Of a stretch of 64,000 bases of DNA, positions 1 through 12,113 are shown one piece after another. The stretch's first letter is position 1. Each line of letters starts with the position of its first letter. Both the position numbers and the translations under genes were made by a program. Source of the DNA: Platerodrilus igneus (Eukaryota; Arthropoda; Insecta; Coleoptera; Lycidae); contig JARFIW010001739.1 of NCBI GenBank assembly GCA_036346225.1, positions 12,627,001-12,691,000 of the forward strand. The letters are read 5' to 3'. The notes beneath the pieces are model-generated. The model worked only from the letters and a program-made list of their open reading frames with translations, was not told where the DNA came from and searched no databases.

Positions 1-903
1 ATTTAACAAGAAAAAGCAACTACTGTGCTCAAAGACCACAAACCTAGAAACAAGGAAAAGACTGCTCAAAACATATGTGTGCAGCACAGCACTGTATGGC
101 TGTGAAGCCTGGACAGTGGGAGAAGCGGACAAGAAAAAGGTAGAAGCCTTTGGAATGTGGTGCTACAGACGTATGATGAAGATATCATGGACAGACAAAG
201 TAAAGAACGAAGATGTACTAAAAATGATAGGGGAAGAAAGAAATATGTGGTAAACGGTAAAAAATAAAAGAGGCAGGATGATATATTGGAAAAAATATTA
301 AATCGGTATATGTTCTAGTTCTGGGGAAACTTAGCAGCCACAGGCTGCTTACCCCGCTTCACAACCACTGAATGTCGAAGAAATAGGGTATATAATTGTA
401 AAACAATAGAAGGGGAACGTACTGCATCTAATAAAAAAGAGCAGCGCCTATGATGAAAGACAACAAACATAGAAACAAGAATAAAGGGTTGAAAGCATAT
501 GTGTAGATCAATCACAGCACAGTATGCCTATGAAATACGGGTAGTAGGAAAAACAGACAGAAAAACGGTAGCAGCCTTTTAGAATACTGTGCTTCAGATG
601 TATAAGAATGACAGCATGGACAGACAAAGTTAATAACAAAGAGCTTATAGGAATAGTAACAAGGATATTTGTGGAAAAAGAGGAGAAATAGAAGGGCAGA
701 ATACGTTCTAAAGCATTTCTGGGGAATAGTATGGGATATATTACAAGCAGAGATAGGAAAAGGAGATAGATGTTGACCTAGATCAGATAGTGATAGATGC
801 AGACTGTGCAAATTTCAGGGAAATGTGTAGGTTAGTTTAGAATAGGAAACAATGAGGGTAAGCGTCTAACCAGTTCCAGGACTGAAGACTAATGATGATG
901 ATC
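1..903 (+). mobile_element. RTE-clade LINE, 3' fragment (copy c)
   Basis: The window opens inside the C-terminal coding part of the RTE-type LINE that also lies at 17.4-20.6 kb and 34.1-38.4 kb. The first 290 bases match 19,037-19,320 almost base for base and encode the end of the reverse transcriptase protein, with residues such as GCEAWTVGEADKKK. A stop at about 250 (TGGTAAACG where the sister copy reads TGGAAAACG) breaks the frame. At about 296 the sequence jumps into the 3' UTR (TATTGGAAAAAATATT), so roughly 450 bp present in the sister copies are missing. The 3' end is a short (GAT)n tail at about 889-903, as is usual for RTE elements. The 5' side lies outside the window. Confidence 0.85.
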
Positions 904-1018
904 CCTAATCAACACTATTGGGAGGATATTTATTCAAACTGTATTTATCGGTACAAAAATTATAATTTTTGAATTGTAAAAAGTAACATTACAAACATTT
1001 TACTTTAAAACAAGGAAT

Positions 1019-1180
1019 TGCCTGTCCTCACGGTGGGGTGAATTCCCCATAGTACCTAAACGTTCCGCCTTGTATGACAGTCGGGAATGGCCGCCAGGGC
1101 GGGATGAATGCGCCATAGTGCCTAAACATTCCACCAGGGCCTCCAGGCATGACCGTCAGGGATGGTCGTTAGGAGCGATG
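1019..1180. repeat. GC-rich imperfect tandem repeat (two units of ~70 bp)
   Basis: Two diverged units share CCATAGTRCCTAAACRTTCC followed by a TGACAGTCGGGAATGG / TGACCGTCAGGGATGG block. The stretch is clearly GC-richer than its AT-rich surroundings. No reading frame is evident, so this is probably a fragment of an unrecognised repeat. Confidence 0.5.
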
Positions 1181-1340
1181 GTTAATATGAAACATTTACT
1201 AAAACAAATAGAAGACATTTCTCGTACAATTAAAAACAATTCTTTATAAACTTTTATTTAAAAAGCAAATACAAGTTATAATTTAATTGTGATTAAATCC
1301 ATTAATAATTTCCGTAAACGAATTATATTCAAACATGGAA

Positions 1341-2400
1341 TCATGAATAATTTAAAGCATATGCCTTCATTGGCGGCTTGAAATTTTCTGAAGCTTCCAA
1401 TTCTATTCTAACGTTCACTGTAGCATCTTTAAGACTTTCACATTGGCGACACCAGTCAATTTCAACTACCGGTCTACCCTTGAAATTGTTGTAATCCATT
1501 AAACATTTATCAGAAGTCTTATTTAGGTAGTATTTTTTCATAAAAGTTACATACGACATGTGCGCAAATAAGTAACCATTTTGTTCGAAATCCAGGTTCG
1601 TGCGTTGTTGCGGGAATGCTTGGGAGTTTAAAAACATTTTGACATTGGTTATATTAGCGTTTGTGAAACTGGTTGCATTTTCCTCCTTCTTGTCATGTTT
1701 AGCATTTTGTATCGCTAATAAAACCTATGCAGTTCTCTTTCGGTTTCAGTGGATGCTTTAGTTCTCCACACCTACGACTTTGATTGTGGTAGTGACGGTA
1801 GCTCGTGGAGTTCCCATTTCAGAATGCGACCATTTTAGATGATTTAGTCTGCATTTCTAACAACAGACTCGTCTTGACAAAATTGCTTAATGTTATATGC
1901 TGAACTTCTCATGTTGCTGGATGCTAAAAGTTAGTATTCTCAGCCGACTTGTAGCAATTCACATCAGACTTGGATCTAATTAAAATCAATTACTGAGGCA
2001 TATTGACAATTGCCTTTTTGTAATCTTCGAAAGTCCCGCAAATGGATTTAATCGGAATTACACATACAAACGTCCATCTTTAAACATTGATCCAGAATTC
2101 CAACCAGTCTGTTCAACGGACTTTGTTTCAAATTCTTTCGTGGACACAAACCCCTTGATCGTTCTAGTAATACTATAGGGATTCGACACGCATCGACTAT
2201 TTGATTGTTTACCAACTTGTACTGTATTTTTTCAAGCATAAAGTAGGGTGCATTTTTTGTAAACTCGTATGCTTTAACTGAAGCTGCAGTTTTATAGACA
2301 CCCTTAAATATAAACTTTCGTGGGGGTATATGATGTTATCACTGCTTTGATTTTCTATAGCAATCCGGTCATTGACTTCTGCGTTTAATGTAAATGATAA
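1341..2400 (-). pseudogene. fossil of an arthropod-wide capsid-like (probable double-jelly-roll) protein
   Basis: Reading the minus strand from about 2,400 to 1,341, several frames carry, in order, the landmarks of a protein family I know as 'uncharacterized protein' in aphids and other arthropods: a block around 2,240-2,200 (EKIQYKLVNN), an EDYKKAIVN block near 2,050, a W-E-L-x-E-x-P-x-LP block near 1,815-1,790, then MFLNSQAFPQ at 1,637-1,608 followed by a long clean stretch of 98 codons ending VNVRIELEASENF. Family members are about 400-450 residues, which fits this span. The frame is broken by several stops and shifts, so this is a relic. I suspect it derives from a Polinton/adintovirus-like element because of its repeat nature and capsid-like length, but that assignment comes from memory and is not proved here. 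No partner genes such as DNA polymerase B or packaging ATPase are seen. Confidence 0.55.
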
Positions 2401-2463
2401 ATATGTATAATATTCTTCTATTGTGATGGTTTCATCTTATTTGTAGCTTCCAAGCAGATCAAA

Positions 2464-2990
2464 TTAAGGTATATCATCGTATGTTAGCCTTCCAAGTTTA
2501 ATTGCTGTCGCTGTAGGAGTATAAACAACGTTCAATCCTAAGGATTTCAGAAAAACCGATTTCTTCGACTGTAAGTTTCTTGACAACTTGACACTTTGGA
2601 TTGTACACAATTCTAACTGCCGAGATCTGCGGATTCGTGTTTTATATACGAAATCGATTGGCATTTCCTTATATGTTTTTTATTTCTAGTCTAGCACAGG
2701 TATAAGTTACCGGAGAAAAGTTGATCAATTGCCCCCAATGGTCAACTAATCGGATTGTAATGTAATCGATTTCTGATACACTTAAAGGGATAATATATAA
2801 TGTGGTTTGGTTCTTTCTCCAGATTATACCCGGGTGGTACAGAAAGACTGCATTCGAAGATACTGCGTGTCAGAGTATTAATCCTAAACGATCTGTTATA
2901 ATACTGGTTTCGACAAAAATGTTTGATATCAAGATTAATTCTCACTTGCTAGTCAGTAATATGTAAAGCGTTTGCAGATAGTTTGCGGTT
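2464..2990 (-). pseudogene. unrecognised fossil coding segment upstream of the capsid-like relic
   Basis: Two overlapping-in-space minus-strand frames (2,945-2,742 and 2,664-2,464) have protein-like composition, for example SLSVPPGYNLEKEP and HIIYYPFKCIRNRLHYNP, and lie in the order expected for one broken gene. They sit directly upstream of the capsid-like relic on the same strand, so they may be another gene of the same element or its own N-terminal part. I do not recognise the family. Confidence 0.3.
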
Positions 2991-3466
2991 GGTAAATCAT
3001 AAAATGCTTCCAATACTGCTTTCACGACTTGTTCTAAAATCTATTGGGATACCGCTTCGTATACCTTTTTTGGCCCACCAGTAAAATTTGTAAAAAAATT
3101 CGCGGACTAGTGATATTTTTTTATCAACAAAATTTTACTAGGTATTTAAGAACAACTACATAATTTAATTGTAACATTTTTATTATCATTTACTTACAAT
3201 AATATTTAAATATAAAGATAATTATAAAAAAAATTACAAACTCGTGGACATAGGAACACAACCAAAAATTTCGTTCTTACGATTATTAAAAAATTAAATC
3301 AAAAGCATTTAAAAAATATAATTTGTTGTTTGTTTGTAATAATAATTATTAATTATTAACAAACCTTGACAAAAATTACAACAAAAAATGAACACAACAA
3401 AATAATCCAACATGTGATACTACACTAATAATTAAATATCTATAATTTTTATATTGGCATGTATTG

Positions 3467-4790
3467 TTATTGAGAAGATTGCGGCTGCTCTTCTTCAATC
3501 AACTTTTCAATTGTGGGTTCTAAATTAGTCAAGCTAAGTCGGAGCGGTGAAATAACCGAAAGACGATTTCTAAATTTATTTTTTATTACCGTCATAGATG
3601 AAAATCCCGCTTCACATAAATATGTGGTTGCGAAGGGGACTAACATTTTTATTGCTCTCTCGTATAGAGATAGATATTCATTTTTCAATTTGATCTAAAA
3701 TCTATCTATAGACATTGTTGAAAAACTAGCTTTTATCATAATATCTGTACTAATCACAAGGAGGGACTCTGTCACTTAAATTTAACTTACTACTGTCATA
3801 CGGTATGAAGGGGTTTGTTATCTACACATTTTTTCACACGTGGTTTCTTCAGATGAGAATACTTTTAGAAACTATTTTTTAAAGATTGTGAATGATGGCC
3901 AATGATTATATTTAATTTTGATAAGTTTAAATCTTGTTGCAAATTAACAAAATCAAAATAATTATTAAATACGTCAATATTATTGTTATTTACATTATCC
4001 ACCCAAAAATTAATTTTTTTCTTATATCCATCTATTTTATTAAATAAATGAAACGCATTTATAGAAGTTCCTTGTAAACTCAAATTTAAATCGTTGATAT
4101 ATGAAAATATATCACTTAAATATGCTAGTTTTGCAACTCATTCTACATCAGACAATTGCATACTTAAGGGATTATTTTTTTCCCTTAAATATATTTCTAC
4201 TTCCGTCTTTAATTCAAAAAGCCTAGTTAAAATCTTACCCCGCGAGAGCCATCGAACTTCTGTAATAACGTAATAACTTCTCATGTTCGGCACCAACCTC
4301 CTGACAAAATATTGCGAATAACCTACTGTTGAAATCGCTTTTTTTGGTAAAATTAATAATTTTTATAGATTCCGCTAAAACCTCATATAATTCTGTGGAT
4401 AAACTTTTCGCTGCTAAATGTTGTCTGTGGATGATACAGTGGGTAATTAATAAATCAGAATTTACTGCTTGCTGAATTCTTTTAGTAACACCACAATGTC
4501 TGCCAACCATACTAGCCGCCCCATCGGAACACACACCTACGCAATTTTTCCATTCTATAGAATGTTTAATTACATAAGAATTAAGTGCTTTAAAAATCTC
4601 ATCACTTGTTGTATATGAAACCAATTTTATACAACACAAGAATTCTTCTTTTATTTCTTCCAAAATAAAATCAATATATCTAACGTAGCAAATTAATATG
4701 GCCGTTTTAGAAATATCGCATGATTCGTCGATTTGTATTGCAAAATGTGTTGATTCCTTTTGTAACAGTTCGATTTAACTGCTACGAATC
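3467..4790 (-). pseudogene. hAT transposase relic, ZBED5/SCAND3-like
   Basis: The minus strand from about 4,790 to 3,467 encodes scattered blocks of a hAT transposase. A catalytic-core block lies just upstream of 4,663 (FAIQIDESCDISK) and continues through an open frame at 4,663-4,235 containing CVGVCSDGAASMVG and THCIIHRQHLAAK, hallmarks of the ZBED5/SCAND3/FAM200 group of domesticated and free hAT proteins. The C-terminal dimerisation region is at 3,688-3,467 (TTYLCEAGFSSM, KNKFRNRL). The middle (about 4,230-3,690) is shredded by stops, and the BED finger and N-terminus are not recognisable beyond about 4,800. This is an old, inactive copy. Terminal repeats were not established with confidence. 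Confidence 0.8.
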
Positions 4791-6390
4791 TGGACGTTAG
4801 GCAACTTTATTTACCTCCATTTAGATCAAACAGAAAAGCAAGTTCCTTTGTCTTATGAGTCGAAATTCTGTTAGGTAGGGATCAAAAGGCATATTTTAGT
4901 ATTCTGCACACTTGATAAGATCGGGCTATCTTATTCAACTTTTGGTGGAAGATGGACACGAAGCAGCGTGCTATTTTCCAAACGTTAGTTTGCTTGTTAG
5001 AAGCGTTTCTTCTTAAAAATAAATTAAATCGCCGGCTAGGGCAAATTAATTTAATATTTAAAAACATGTTGTTTACTTCAATATGGTTTTGGTTAGATTG
5101 CCATTTAAGTGAATTTGAATACTTGTTCGAGTATTCTAAAACGAATAAATTAGAAATTATCAGCAGAGATATTGAACTAATTTACACTGTTTCTATATCT
5201 TGGATTGATTCCTGGAAAGCTTGCTTTTTTTGGATTAAGATTCTTTGGGTTAGAGGATCAGGTGTTCGAGTGTCCGCCATGAGGTCACACCATCTGTTGT
5301 TATTTCCATTGATCGCATTTTGCCCTGAAGTGTGTTGAGGTCAAAGACGTTGAAAATACTTTATTCAGGTATTTATGTATATATCCATTTTACATTTTAT
5401 AAAAAAACTTATAATAATTATTTGTTTCGCAAATGTTTCTATACTAATTGCACTGTGAAGATGCAATGCTTTAATTTATGTTTGAATTAATACGTTCTAA
5501 ATTTTATCTTGTAAAAACCTCCGGGACATGAGCTCATATCACGACGGTTTATTTTGTTAGCCTTTTGCTACACTGTAATTATTAAAAAGAAAAGAAAGAA
5601 AATTTACTGAAGTAAAATTTACAGTTTTGTTAAAGTTTTAAGAGAATTAAAATTGGTTAAAGATTAAATTTTATTAGTTTTACTAAAATAATTTTGCAGC
5701 TTGATTATCTTGTTAGTTCAATTACAATTATTATACGTATTTATATCACATGTTGTTTTGTCTTATTTCAAACTAAATCAGTGAAGTTTTTGTTGGATAA
5801 ATTATTTCCATGTGTATACTATCGCAGAGATAAAACAAAGAACCCACGGTTTTAGCCCTGATGATAAGGTCTTCCAGAAGATTTAAGTAACAAAGTAAAT
5901 ATCTATTAAGAAAGATTGAATAGGTGAACATGATAGAGGTAAGACAAGTTACACTTTATCTTTTGTATTAATTGGTATTTCACATTCTCTGATAATTTTC
6001 CAATTCTTCTTCTTATAGTATAATTAGATAAGGGTATCGATTTGATTTTATCAACAGCAGAGAGACCAAACATCTCTAAAGAAATGTCTATTAAAACTGG
6101 TTTTATTAAATTTTCCCCAGTAGTAAATGATTTTTTGGTTTTAGCAATCCGAAGGGCAACTAGGTACGAATATTTTAATAGTAATTTATTCTGAATAAAA
6201 TTTTGTTTAAATGTTTTTGTTTGTAATCAAAATATTCACGCGGTTTATTTTCCAGCTCGGAATGTTTAGCCTTCAAATGTCGCAACATTTTCGATGGTTA
6301 CATAACATTATTTACTAAAACTTCATGGCAAATGATACACATCGGACGTACATTAGAACTTATAAACCTCCTACAAACACACAAATTCCA
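4791..6390. other. non-coding, no recognisable feature
   Basis: AT-rich sequence. An open frame on the plus strand at 4,952-5,338 has no recognisable motif and antisense-type composition. The upstream part may be the eroded N-terminal half of the neighbouring hAT relic. Confidence 0.4.
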
Positions 6391-6394
6391 AGTT

Positions 6395-6720
6395 GCTTTC
6401 CTTCAAGAACCATACCTTATAGCCTTTTAGTTATTTTGGGATTTTATTTAACGAGAATTTCCAATAAGCGAATAGAGCCCACGGCAAGTTCTGATGGAAA
6501 ATGGCTCAAAGTTGTGGAAATCTCAAAGGCAAAGCGGCTAGTCAAACTATATGCTCTGGGTGGAACATGAGCTGTGGGTCGGGGTTGATTGTGACCAAAA
6601 ATATGAAGAATAAGGCGCCACCGTATTTTTCTATACAGAGAAGACCTTACTCAAGTCCCTTGTACAAGGCGAATGCGGAAACCTTTATTCTATAACCGTT
6701 ATACTGTTTATTAAAGACAA
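6395..6720 (-). repeat. dispersed TACGGTGGCGC repeat, copy 1
   Basis: On the minus strand this stretch reads AAGGTTTCCGCATTCGCC, then AAAATACGGTGGCGCC, then GGAAATTCTCG some 200 bases on, in the same order as at 11,780-12,060 on the plus strand. A third copy lies at 51,035-51,250. The short open frames here are probably accidental. The element type is unknown. Confidence 0.6.
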
Positions 6721-8346
6721 CATAATCCCTGAAGTTTCTTACCTTATGGCTCGACCTTGATCTTAGTAATTCACTGCTACACCTGTGAACAAATTAAACA
6801 AAGAATAGCACTGTTTGTGCATTTATACTCAAAAAATTTTTAAATTCAAATGGAATCAACTTTCATTCATCCCAATTAAAAAAATAGTCCTGTTCAAAAA
6901 TAAAAATCTATTCCTCTAGTATTCAAATATGTGCTTTTTTACAAAATATCTTTCTTTCTTTATATTGTGATTAATTTAAATTATGAAAATTATTACAAAG
7001 GCACTGGATAAAATCAGTACCAATCAAATTAAATGTGGTTTTATTAACAAATAGATAAAGCATAAAGTTGCTTTCTAAACTGTTGCTTATTGATAACAAA
7101 AATGTTAGTTTTGGTAGATCTACCTTAATCTTACAACGGATAATTCCAAATAGTTATTAATAAAATAGCAATCATAGAAGTTTAATTTCTAAGTTCTCAT
7201 AAATAGAAGAATTTACTTTCTATAACACGTAATGACATCTACCGTAGTTTCATTGAATTAATAAAAGAATTAGATAAGTAATAGTTACATATTCCTATTG
7301 CTTAATATTGTAAAACATATTCACAGTCTGTCCTTGACCTATTTTGAAGTTTAAATAACTTGATTCAACAAAAAATAATCTGATTACAATGTTCATAGTT
7401 CAGCTAACATACGAAAACAATTTTCTACATACCAGAACTCCGTCTGTCTGAAAAATACCACAAAGGAAGCTTACGTCAGCATTGAAATACGGAAATCTCC
7501 AATTTAGAACAAATAATTGTACTGCATACTGAAATTCCACATTACTCGGCATTCATTTTGAGTAATTAAATTTCGCCAGATCCACACCATGAACAAAGCG
7601 TAAAAACCTATGTTTTCTTCTTGCTTTTAATCAAAAATAACGTAAACCAGTCTCCTGATTACCAATTTGCATGTTAATTTAAAGTTGCTTTATATGTAAA
7701 TTAAACCACGAAAATTATCAAATGATGCATGATAATTTAACTTGAATACTATATGTACAATTTCATGTTATATATAAATAAAGTTGCATGTAATTTAGAT
7801 TGAACACTTTATGTAAAATTTCGTATAATACATAAATGAAGTTGCACTGAAAATTCTTACTTAGTATTGTTACAGAATCAAATTTTACTTACTGTTACCA
7901 ACGGCCCTTCGACCAAAAAATTTCACGTCATCTACGAGCTATTCCAACGAATGGACAATTAAAAATGCCTTTCGGAGATGACATTCTCCTAACAGAACTT
8001 AATCCGCACGTGCTTCCAACACGAAAAACAGCAAAAAAACATTGTTTCTAGGAACAAATCGACCTGCTTTTACCACAGCTGTATTCTAAGTGTTGGGGGT
8101 CAAGCGAGTTGCTGCCCGGCAACACAATCACTTCACAATTTCTTAAATAGATGGAGCTGTAGGAATGATACTAAATGGAAACTTTTATTTTGTCACCGTG
8201 GAAATTAAATTTTAATTGAATGCTAATACTTTATTGGGCAATAGGTAATATTTAATTAGTGGATTGAATAACATTATTATGTATTATATGGTTTATTATT
8301 AAATAAAGGGATTAATTATATGAACATATCTAGATAGAAAATAAAA
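6721..8346. other. non-coding AT-rich stretch with one small tandem repeat
   Basis: No coding signal. At about 7,727-7,846 two roughly 60-bp units follow each other, each with TAATTTA..TTGAA.ACT, then ATGTA.AATTTC, ending in AATRAAGTTGCA. The rest shows nothing I can name. Confidence 0.45.
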
Positions 8347-10123
8347 TTGCTACAACCTCCACAATCACAAAATTCCAAATATTCCAAATCACAGCGAACA
8401 TTCATACATCCAACCCCAATAAATCCTAATTACACATCCGCTATCATAGTCACTGATGCAAACCTAGATGCCTCTTACCACCTCTCCATGTTTACACAAC
8501 TCACCACAGTTATAGAACTCCATTGGGCATCTGGTACCACATACCTCATATTCTCCTACTTTCAGTTCAGAACAAACATTGACGTCCGCTTGCACCACCT
8601 TGACACAACACTAGACGCACTACATAACAAAACGATCATGCTAGCTGCTGACACCAACTATAAATCCACACTATGAGATAAACCAATTAGAAGATTTTAT
8701 TACACTCAGAAACCTTCACGTACGCAACACACCTTTACATATCCCAACCTATGAAATAGCCACAGGCATGTCCTATATTGACCTCACCATCACTACTGCC
8801 TCAGCATCACACCTAATCCACTCGTGGAAAGCTTCACGCATTCACACCACTAGTGACCATAACCCTATAACTTTCACAATTCTCCCGAACCTACCCGCTA
8901 GATGTTTTGCCAAATCTGATACTTTCAGTACCTCTAACGCCGACTGGACAAATTTCAAGAAACCTTAACTACCCTAATACCAGATTTCCCACACACACCA
9001 TATAATGGTAAACGAACTCACGCAACTAATCACAACAAACATTCTAACTGCCGCACAAACTACCATACCGAAAATAACACGAACACAACGATCGACGCCC
9101 TGGTGGACCCCCACACTAACAGCCAAACGACGTTCCCTAGCACACCAACGACACCAATTACAACAAGCACGCCGCAATAACAACACCTTGATAACATACA
9201 ACTACTTATCAATACATTCTGCACCACACGACGAGAATACAAATCACTTATCATAGACGCCATAAAACAACAACTATACAAAATCATAACTGACCACGAC
9301 GGAGACCCTTGGAGCACCTATCGCAAATTAATCAAATCGCCCCGTACACATCTTAACAGCACCAATACACAACTCCGCCTTAGACTACGAGACATCTCTA
9401 CACATCTTACTAAACTCTGCAATCCCTTTTGCCCCCCACGACGTAAGTACCCCATCAGATGCCGAACCAGACCAAGACGTAGACATAACCCTACTAGATA
9501 ATTTAATCAAGAACCTCAATCTAAAAAGTGCTCCTGGACCAGACCTCATCACAAATCTAATCCTACAACAATCCTAGACCATAATTAGAAATCCCACCCA
9601 CATCCTTTTTCCCTAAATCCTTCAAATCCGCATCAATAACCCTCATCCTAAAACCTGACAAGCCATCAGAAAACCCAAAATCGACCAATTGCACTTCTCT
9701 CTACATTAGGCAAACTCCTTGAGAAAACAATCCTTCACAAAATCAATTCCCATATCACGGACCACAACACCCTATCCCCATCTCAACACGACTTTAGACC
9801 CAACCACAGTGCTGAGAAAACCATCAGCCTCCTAGTCTCCTCCGTCAAAAATTCCACATCCAAATACACCATCGCGCTCTTCCTTGACTTCAAACCGCTT
9901 TTAACCTCCTCTGGTGGCCTAACCTGTTAAATCAACTAAGATTATCCCACTTTCCTTCGAACCTAAGCAAAATAATTAACTCATTCCTAACCTCAAGAAC
10001 AGCATCCCTAACCTCAAATTATTACCGTATAACCAAATCACTTTCCCAAAGATGCCTCCAAGGCTCCTGTTAATCCCCCGCCCTCTGGAACATGGCCATT
10101 AATCCCTTACTCCTACGCAACAT
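8347..10123 (+). pseudogene. R1-clade LINE, ORF2 first part (endonuclease and RT), 5'-truncated
   Basis: Broken frames encode an apurinic-type endonuclease followed by reverse transcriptase. The endonuclease retains a YFQF block at about 8,565, LAADTN at about 8,640-8,660 and the SDHNPI active-site block at about 8,850-8,870. RT blocks include SAPGPD at about 9,525, FRPNHSAEKT at about 9,793 and a CLQGS..SPALWN block at about 10,050-10,095; the last pattern is typical of the R1 clade. There are many stops and frameshifts. The N-terminal endonuclease residues, ORF1 and the 5' UTR are missing. The plus strand is strikingly rich in A and C. Coding continues at 12,114 after a nested insertion. 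Confidence 0.75.
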
Positions 10124-12113
10124 TGTAACGTATTTTTTTCTTGTTACGCTTTGTTCTTGAATATAGAATAAATCAGAAATAAAATAAAATATATAATTTA
10201 TAACTTTCCGTTCGGTAAAAAATTAATACATAAAATTAATAATAACATATAGACTCCTTTACCTTTATGGTCTAAGATTCGTTACTATGCTTCGTCGAGT
10301 TGTCAAATTGTCACTTCTTTATCAGCGTTCGAACGGGTAAGCTGCTCTGCAGGATAAGTGAAGTCAAGATGGTCGTGTGTAAGCACATGGCCTTTAACAG
10401 TGTTAGAAAAAAGAAGATTAATTGATTGAAATGGAAGCCCCTTTACATCATTAATACAGTTGGTATAAATTAATTAAATAGATTATACTTATATTTTTTC
10501 TCATAGTGCAATATCTTATATAATATCCTGATGCAATATTTTAAAGCAAGATCATATATGGTTACATCTTATATAATGCAAAATGCAGTATCATAGAAGG
10601 CAATTTCATATGTGGTCCATATATTTCAATTTCACCAATAAATAACATCAAATAAGTAAATCTTGGAGCTAAAATTTTGTTGGAGTATTAAATTCAATCA
10701 AGCTGAGGTTGGTTTCGTTATATAGTAGTTGTATTCCGAAGAACTTTGATATTCGATGGTTATGGAAATTTCCGACAGCTGAGGTCAAGGTCCAATATCT
10801 TTCGTTCAGAGCAGTATCGTAGCACGTGAGTGTTCCTTAGGATTTAATCACTTTGAACATTAATTAAATTGCAATAAAGAATATAACATTAAAATTTGAG
10901 TAACGTAAAAAGAAAATAGCTATTAAGGAATCAGCAAATTAAATAACAAATCTATTGTTTGTCAGAATGTGTGCACATGTACACAAAGTGTACATTTAAT
11001 AAAGTTGTGAATGACATTTTATGTCAGATATATAAAAAACATAGATTCAGTCGTCCTATCTAGACGTCACATGTCGTGTTGCTTTAATTTAAAATATGTT
11101 TAAATATTTTGAGGTCATGAATTTTCATTTTTCATCGACATGCGATATTCGCGTACTTACTGTTAAATAAAAATAACTTAGAGTAATTACATACTACATT
11201 ATCAGCACTTTGATAATTAAATTTTACTGTGAAGGTCGAGGAAGTACTTCATTGGCTTAAAGAATATTATGTAATATGATTAATTTAGAAAATTTCAAGT
11301 CAGTATATTTAAATTTTGTAGAAAGATCCATTCAGAGATGTTCCTATTTTTGAATGCAAAACTTTACTAGTATATTTCTGTTCTAGAAAAATAATCAAGT
11401 AAAAATTTTTTAAGAGATACGAATTTAAATATTATAGTAACATGAATCCAGAAATTTATTCAAATAGAATCTATTTTGTTTTTGAATGACTTTTTATTAT
11501 TTAGAAATCAAAAAAAAAATTGCAAGTCATCCCTAATTAGAAATGGTGTGTAATGAAAACAAATTCCCTGGGTATATATTTTAGAAACCTAAATTCTATT
11601 ATTTTATTTTTGGCAAATATTTTTGAGGACACAAATGGTGTCCATGTTGTACCTTTGTTTGTTCACAGGTCAAGCCGAGACATCTGTATGACATCTGGTG
11701 TTTGAGATTTCGGTAAGTGTGTTTAAAAGAGTGAAATTCAGGTTTTATGGCTATGTTAGTGGTGTTGACATAAGGTTTCCGCATTCCCCTAATACAAGCA
11801 CAGTTAAATTTTGTTGGTTATTGTATTGAAAAATACGGTGGCGCTCATTAAATATATTTTTGGTCTTTTGACAACCCATGACCCAAGCTCATGATCTACC
11901 CAGAGCTAACACTCGACTAGCCGTTTATGTCTTAAGAGTTTTTCTTTTTCTCAAGCCATTTTTCATACAACTTTACCTTGGGCTTACATTAATAATAAGA
12001 AATTCTCGACCTTGTGATATCAGGTTAGGGTTTAGGAAATTTAAAAGTATAATTTTTTAGCTGATAGTCACGGGGATAAGTTTAAAAACAACTAAGAAAA
12101 AATTTTTAGTTCA
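10124..12113. mobile_element. 1,990-bp insertion with TG...CA ends inside the R1 LINE
   Basis: RT coding stops after the codons for NPLLLRNI and resumes at 12,114 with the expected residues before the YADD-type box. The 6-bp sequence CAACAT occurs on both sides (10,118-10,123 and 12,114-12,119), as a target-site duplication should. The inserted DNA starts TGTAACG and ends TTCA, the TG...CA signature of LTRs, but I see no terminal direct repeats, so a solo LTR of an unknown family is one reading. It carries copy 2 of the TACGGTGGCGC repeat near its right end. No coding potential is apparent. Confidence 0.7.
11780..12060 (+). repeat. dispersed TACGGTGGCGC repeat, copy 2
   Basis: Contains AAGGTTTCCGCATTCCCC (11,774-11,791), AAAATACGGTGGCGCTC (about 11,831), TTTTTGGTC, CCCATGACCCAAGCTCATG, and ACTTTACCTTGGGCTT (about 11,970). 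The order and spacing are the same as at 6,395-6,720 (inverted) and 51,035-51,250. It lies within the insertion described above. Confidence 0.65.

Noticed and set aside
3060..3130. hAT terminal inverted repeat near the 3' side of the relic
   Set aside because: A GGCCCACCAGT-containing stretch looks suggestive, but no inverted partner was found.
4952..5338. 128-codon plus-strand gene
   Set aside because: No motif, no homology I recognise, and it overlaps a region that may be the eroded hAT N-terminus on the other strand.
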